DNA of 31,233 nt from Deltaproteobacteria bacterium (lineage in GTDB: Bacteria > Desulfobacterota_B > Binatia > UBA9968): assembly GCA_005879255.1 (NCBI GenBank), contig VBKY01000091.1, forward strand, positions 464-31,696, read 5' to 3'. This document shows, one piece after another, positions 30,212 through 31,233 of the stretch. The notes beneath the pieces are model-generated. The model was not told the DNA's origin, searched no databases, and saw only the letters and a program-made list of their open reading frames with translations. The translations under genes were made by a program, and so were the position numbers. The number at the start of each line of letters is the position of its first letter. Position 1 is the first letter of the stretch.

Positions 30212-31233
30212 CTACTGTTTGACGTGTTTCGCCAGCTGCCTCGGGCCAACTTCCCCGCCGTACACATTGCCCTTCGCATCCACGGCCAGGCCCTCGGCTG
30301 CACTGGTTCCCTTCATTTCGAGCGGATCAGGAATCCGGTACAGCACCTTGCCGTCTTTAACGCTACCGATTCGTATCCCTCTCTTCCAGCCCGGGTGTGG
30401 TGCCACTCCATTGGATTCGGAGTCGGCTACATAAATCATGTCGTTGCGGATGTAGACGCCACTTGGACGACTGAATTGCTTCCACTCACCGAGGTAGTTT
30501 CCATCTTGATCAAGGATCTGGATGCGCATGTTGCCCCGGTCGGCTACAAAGAGTCGTCCCTGCGCATCCATGGCAATGTCGTGAGGCCCTCTGAATTCTC
30601 CTGGCCCTGATCCCAATTTTCCAAAGGACTTGATGAACTTGCCGTTGTTTGTGAACTTGGAGATACGTGACACGGTTTCGGGTGGAGCTTGAGGATTCTG
30701 GTTATGACCCTCTGAGATGAAGACGTCTCCATTCGGGCCCATTACCACACTGGTCGGTTGGGTCAAAGCATCGGGCGGGTCTCCTGACACTCCGGGTTTC
30801 CCTAGCGTCAACAGAACTTCGCCGTCGGGGCTGAACTTTACGACGATATGGCCCTTGCCTTTTTCTCCAGGAAATTTCGCGAGCTCTCGCTCATTGGCGG
30901 ATCTTTGGTCGGCCACCCACACATTGCCGTCTCGATCGACATGGATCTTGTGGGGAAAAATAAACATGCCCGCACCAAAGCTTTTCAGCAGGTTGCCGGC
31001 TGAATCAAACTTGAGGACCGGCGGCACGCTTGAACCGGCGCAGCTATCGTACTGGAACGCGGATGCTCCCGGTGGAGTATCAGGATTCGCGCCGCACCGA
31101 TCCGCAACCCAGACGGATTCGCCATCGTTATCGATCGCGACCGCGTTGAGCGCTCCCCACGATCTTCCTTGCGGCAGTTTTCCCCACGGCGAGATGGTTT
31201 GGTATGGATTGGGCAAGTCATTGGTGGGCTGGA
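30212..31233 (-). CDS. NHL-repeat beta-propeller protein, N-terminus outside the window
   Basis: 340 codons are visible. The frame continues through the right edge (QPTNDLPNPYQT before the first in-frame TTG at 31216), so signal peptide and start are missing. Repeated propeller blades: LNAVAIDNDGESVWVADRCG, FPHKIHVDRDGNVWVADQRS, LTQPTSVVMGPNGDVFISEG, FRGPHDIAMDAQGRLFVADR, FSRPSGVYIRNDMIYVADSE, and AAEGLAVDAKGNVYGGEVG at the end. Like the protein at 10640-11725, it belongs to the secreted NHL group frequent in this kind of genome, but the two are diverged and not a recent duplication. Function unknown. The methyltransferase ruin begins 28 bp after its stop. Confidence 0.88.
   Translation of the reverse strand, partial: QPTNDLPNPYQTISPWGKLPQGRSWGALNAVAIDNDGESVWVADRCGANPDTPPGASAFQYDSCAGSSVPPVLKFDSAGNLLKSFGAGMFIFPHKIHVDRDGNVWVADQRSANERELAKFPGEKGKGHIVVKFSPDGEVLLTLGKPGVSGDPPDALTQPTSVVMGPNGDVFISEGHNQNPQAPPETVSRISKFTNNGKFIKSFGKLGSGPGEFRGPHDIAMDAQGRLFVADRGNMRIQILDQDGNYLGEWKQFSRPSGVYIRNDMIYVADSESNGVAPHPGWKRGIRIGSVKDGKVLYRIPDPLEMKGTSAAEGLAVDAKGNVYGGEVGPRQLAKHVKQ

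Noticed and set aside
1..31233. CRISPR arrays, tRNA or rRNA genes
   Set aside because: No regularly spaced direct repeats, tRNA cloverleaf arms with CCA-type ends, or rRNA-like conserved blocks were seen on reading both strands; a covariance search would be decisive for tRNAs.

Overview
The window is a 31.2 kb piece of a moderately GC-rich bacterial chromosome, most likely from an uncultured soil or sediment bacterium of the broad deltaproteobacterial type (Binatota/Desulfobacterota-like). The grounds are a signal-peptide NHL-repeat protein next to an NMT1/THI5-type ABC solute-binding protein, a mandelate-racemase-family enzyme, TadE/TadG pseudopilin genes, and dispersed palindromic repeats of the 'GTCATCCCGAA...' and 'CCGTTCGCCCTGAG...' kinds. 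This assignment is inference from gene content. Almost every gene is on the minus strand; only the SpoIIM-like gene (7997-8593) and the VOC protein (15724-16209) are on the plus strand.

Layout. 1-450: a ParE/RelE-type toxin-antitoxin pair (toxin cut by the window edge) placed against the broken 5' end of a dnaE2 gene. 671-7570: a long codirectional run of housekeeping and metabolic genes: an unknown 275-aa protein, beta-carbonic anhydrase coupled to 3-methyladenine DNA glycosylase I, a DUF4019 protein, a short EamA protein, a zinc-ribbon protein, a TIR-TM-PDZ protein, an FKBP, a MOSC remnant, a cupin, and an enolase-superfamily enzyme. 7571-8950: palindromic repeats around the SpoIIM-like gene. 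8951-13066: a GT28 glycolipid-type glycosyltransferase coupled to a membrane protein, an NHL-repeat protein and the ABC binding protein.

13200-17940 is an accessory block of small genes (small membrane proteins, an O-methyltransferase, truncated haemoglobin, SnoaL, VOC, a cupin fragment). They are separated by imperfect palindromes with GCCTAAC/GTTAGGC-like ends, which read as an integron-type gene-cassette array without an integrase. 18086-23016 holds two tandem copies of a TadE-TadE-TadG set, each behind a conserved leader with a shared promoter-like pair and a conserved dyad. 24139-25242 is aroG-type DAHP synthase. 25445-29384 is a second block of small membrane proteins and a lipoprotein, including an in-frame DUF1772/PQ-loop fusion. 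29415-31233 holds a shattered methyltransferase and a second NHL-repeat protein cut by the window edge.

The most striking property is the number of broken genes among intact ones: dnaE2, zinc ribbon, MOSC, O-methyltransferase, cupin, truncated haemoglobin, a membrane protein near 23.4-24 kb, DUF6328 and a methyltransferase. Several have internal deletions or in-frame stops, so simple base-calling error does not explain all of them. This suggests frequent cassette or segment turnover followed by decay. No rRNA, tRNA, CRISPR array, transposase or integrase gene was seen.
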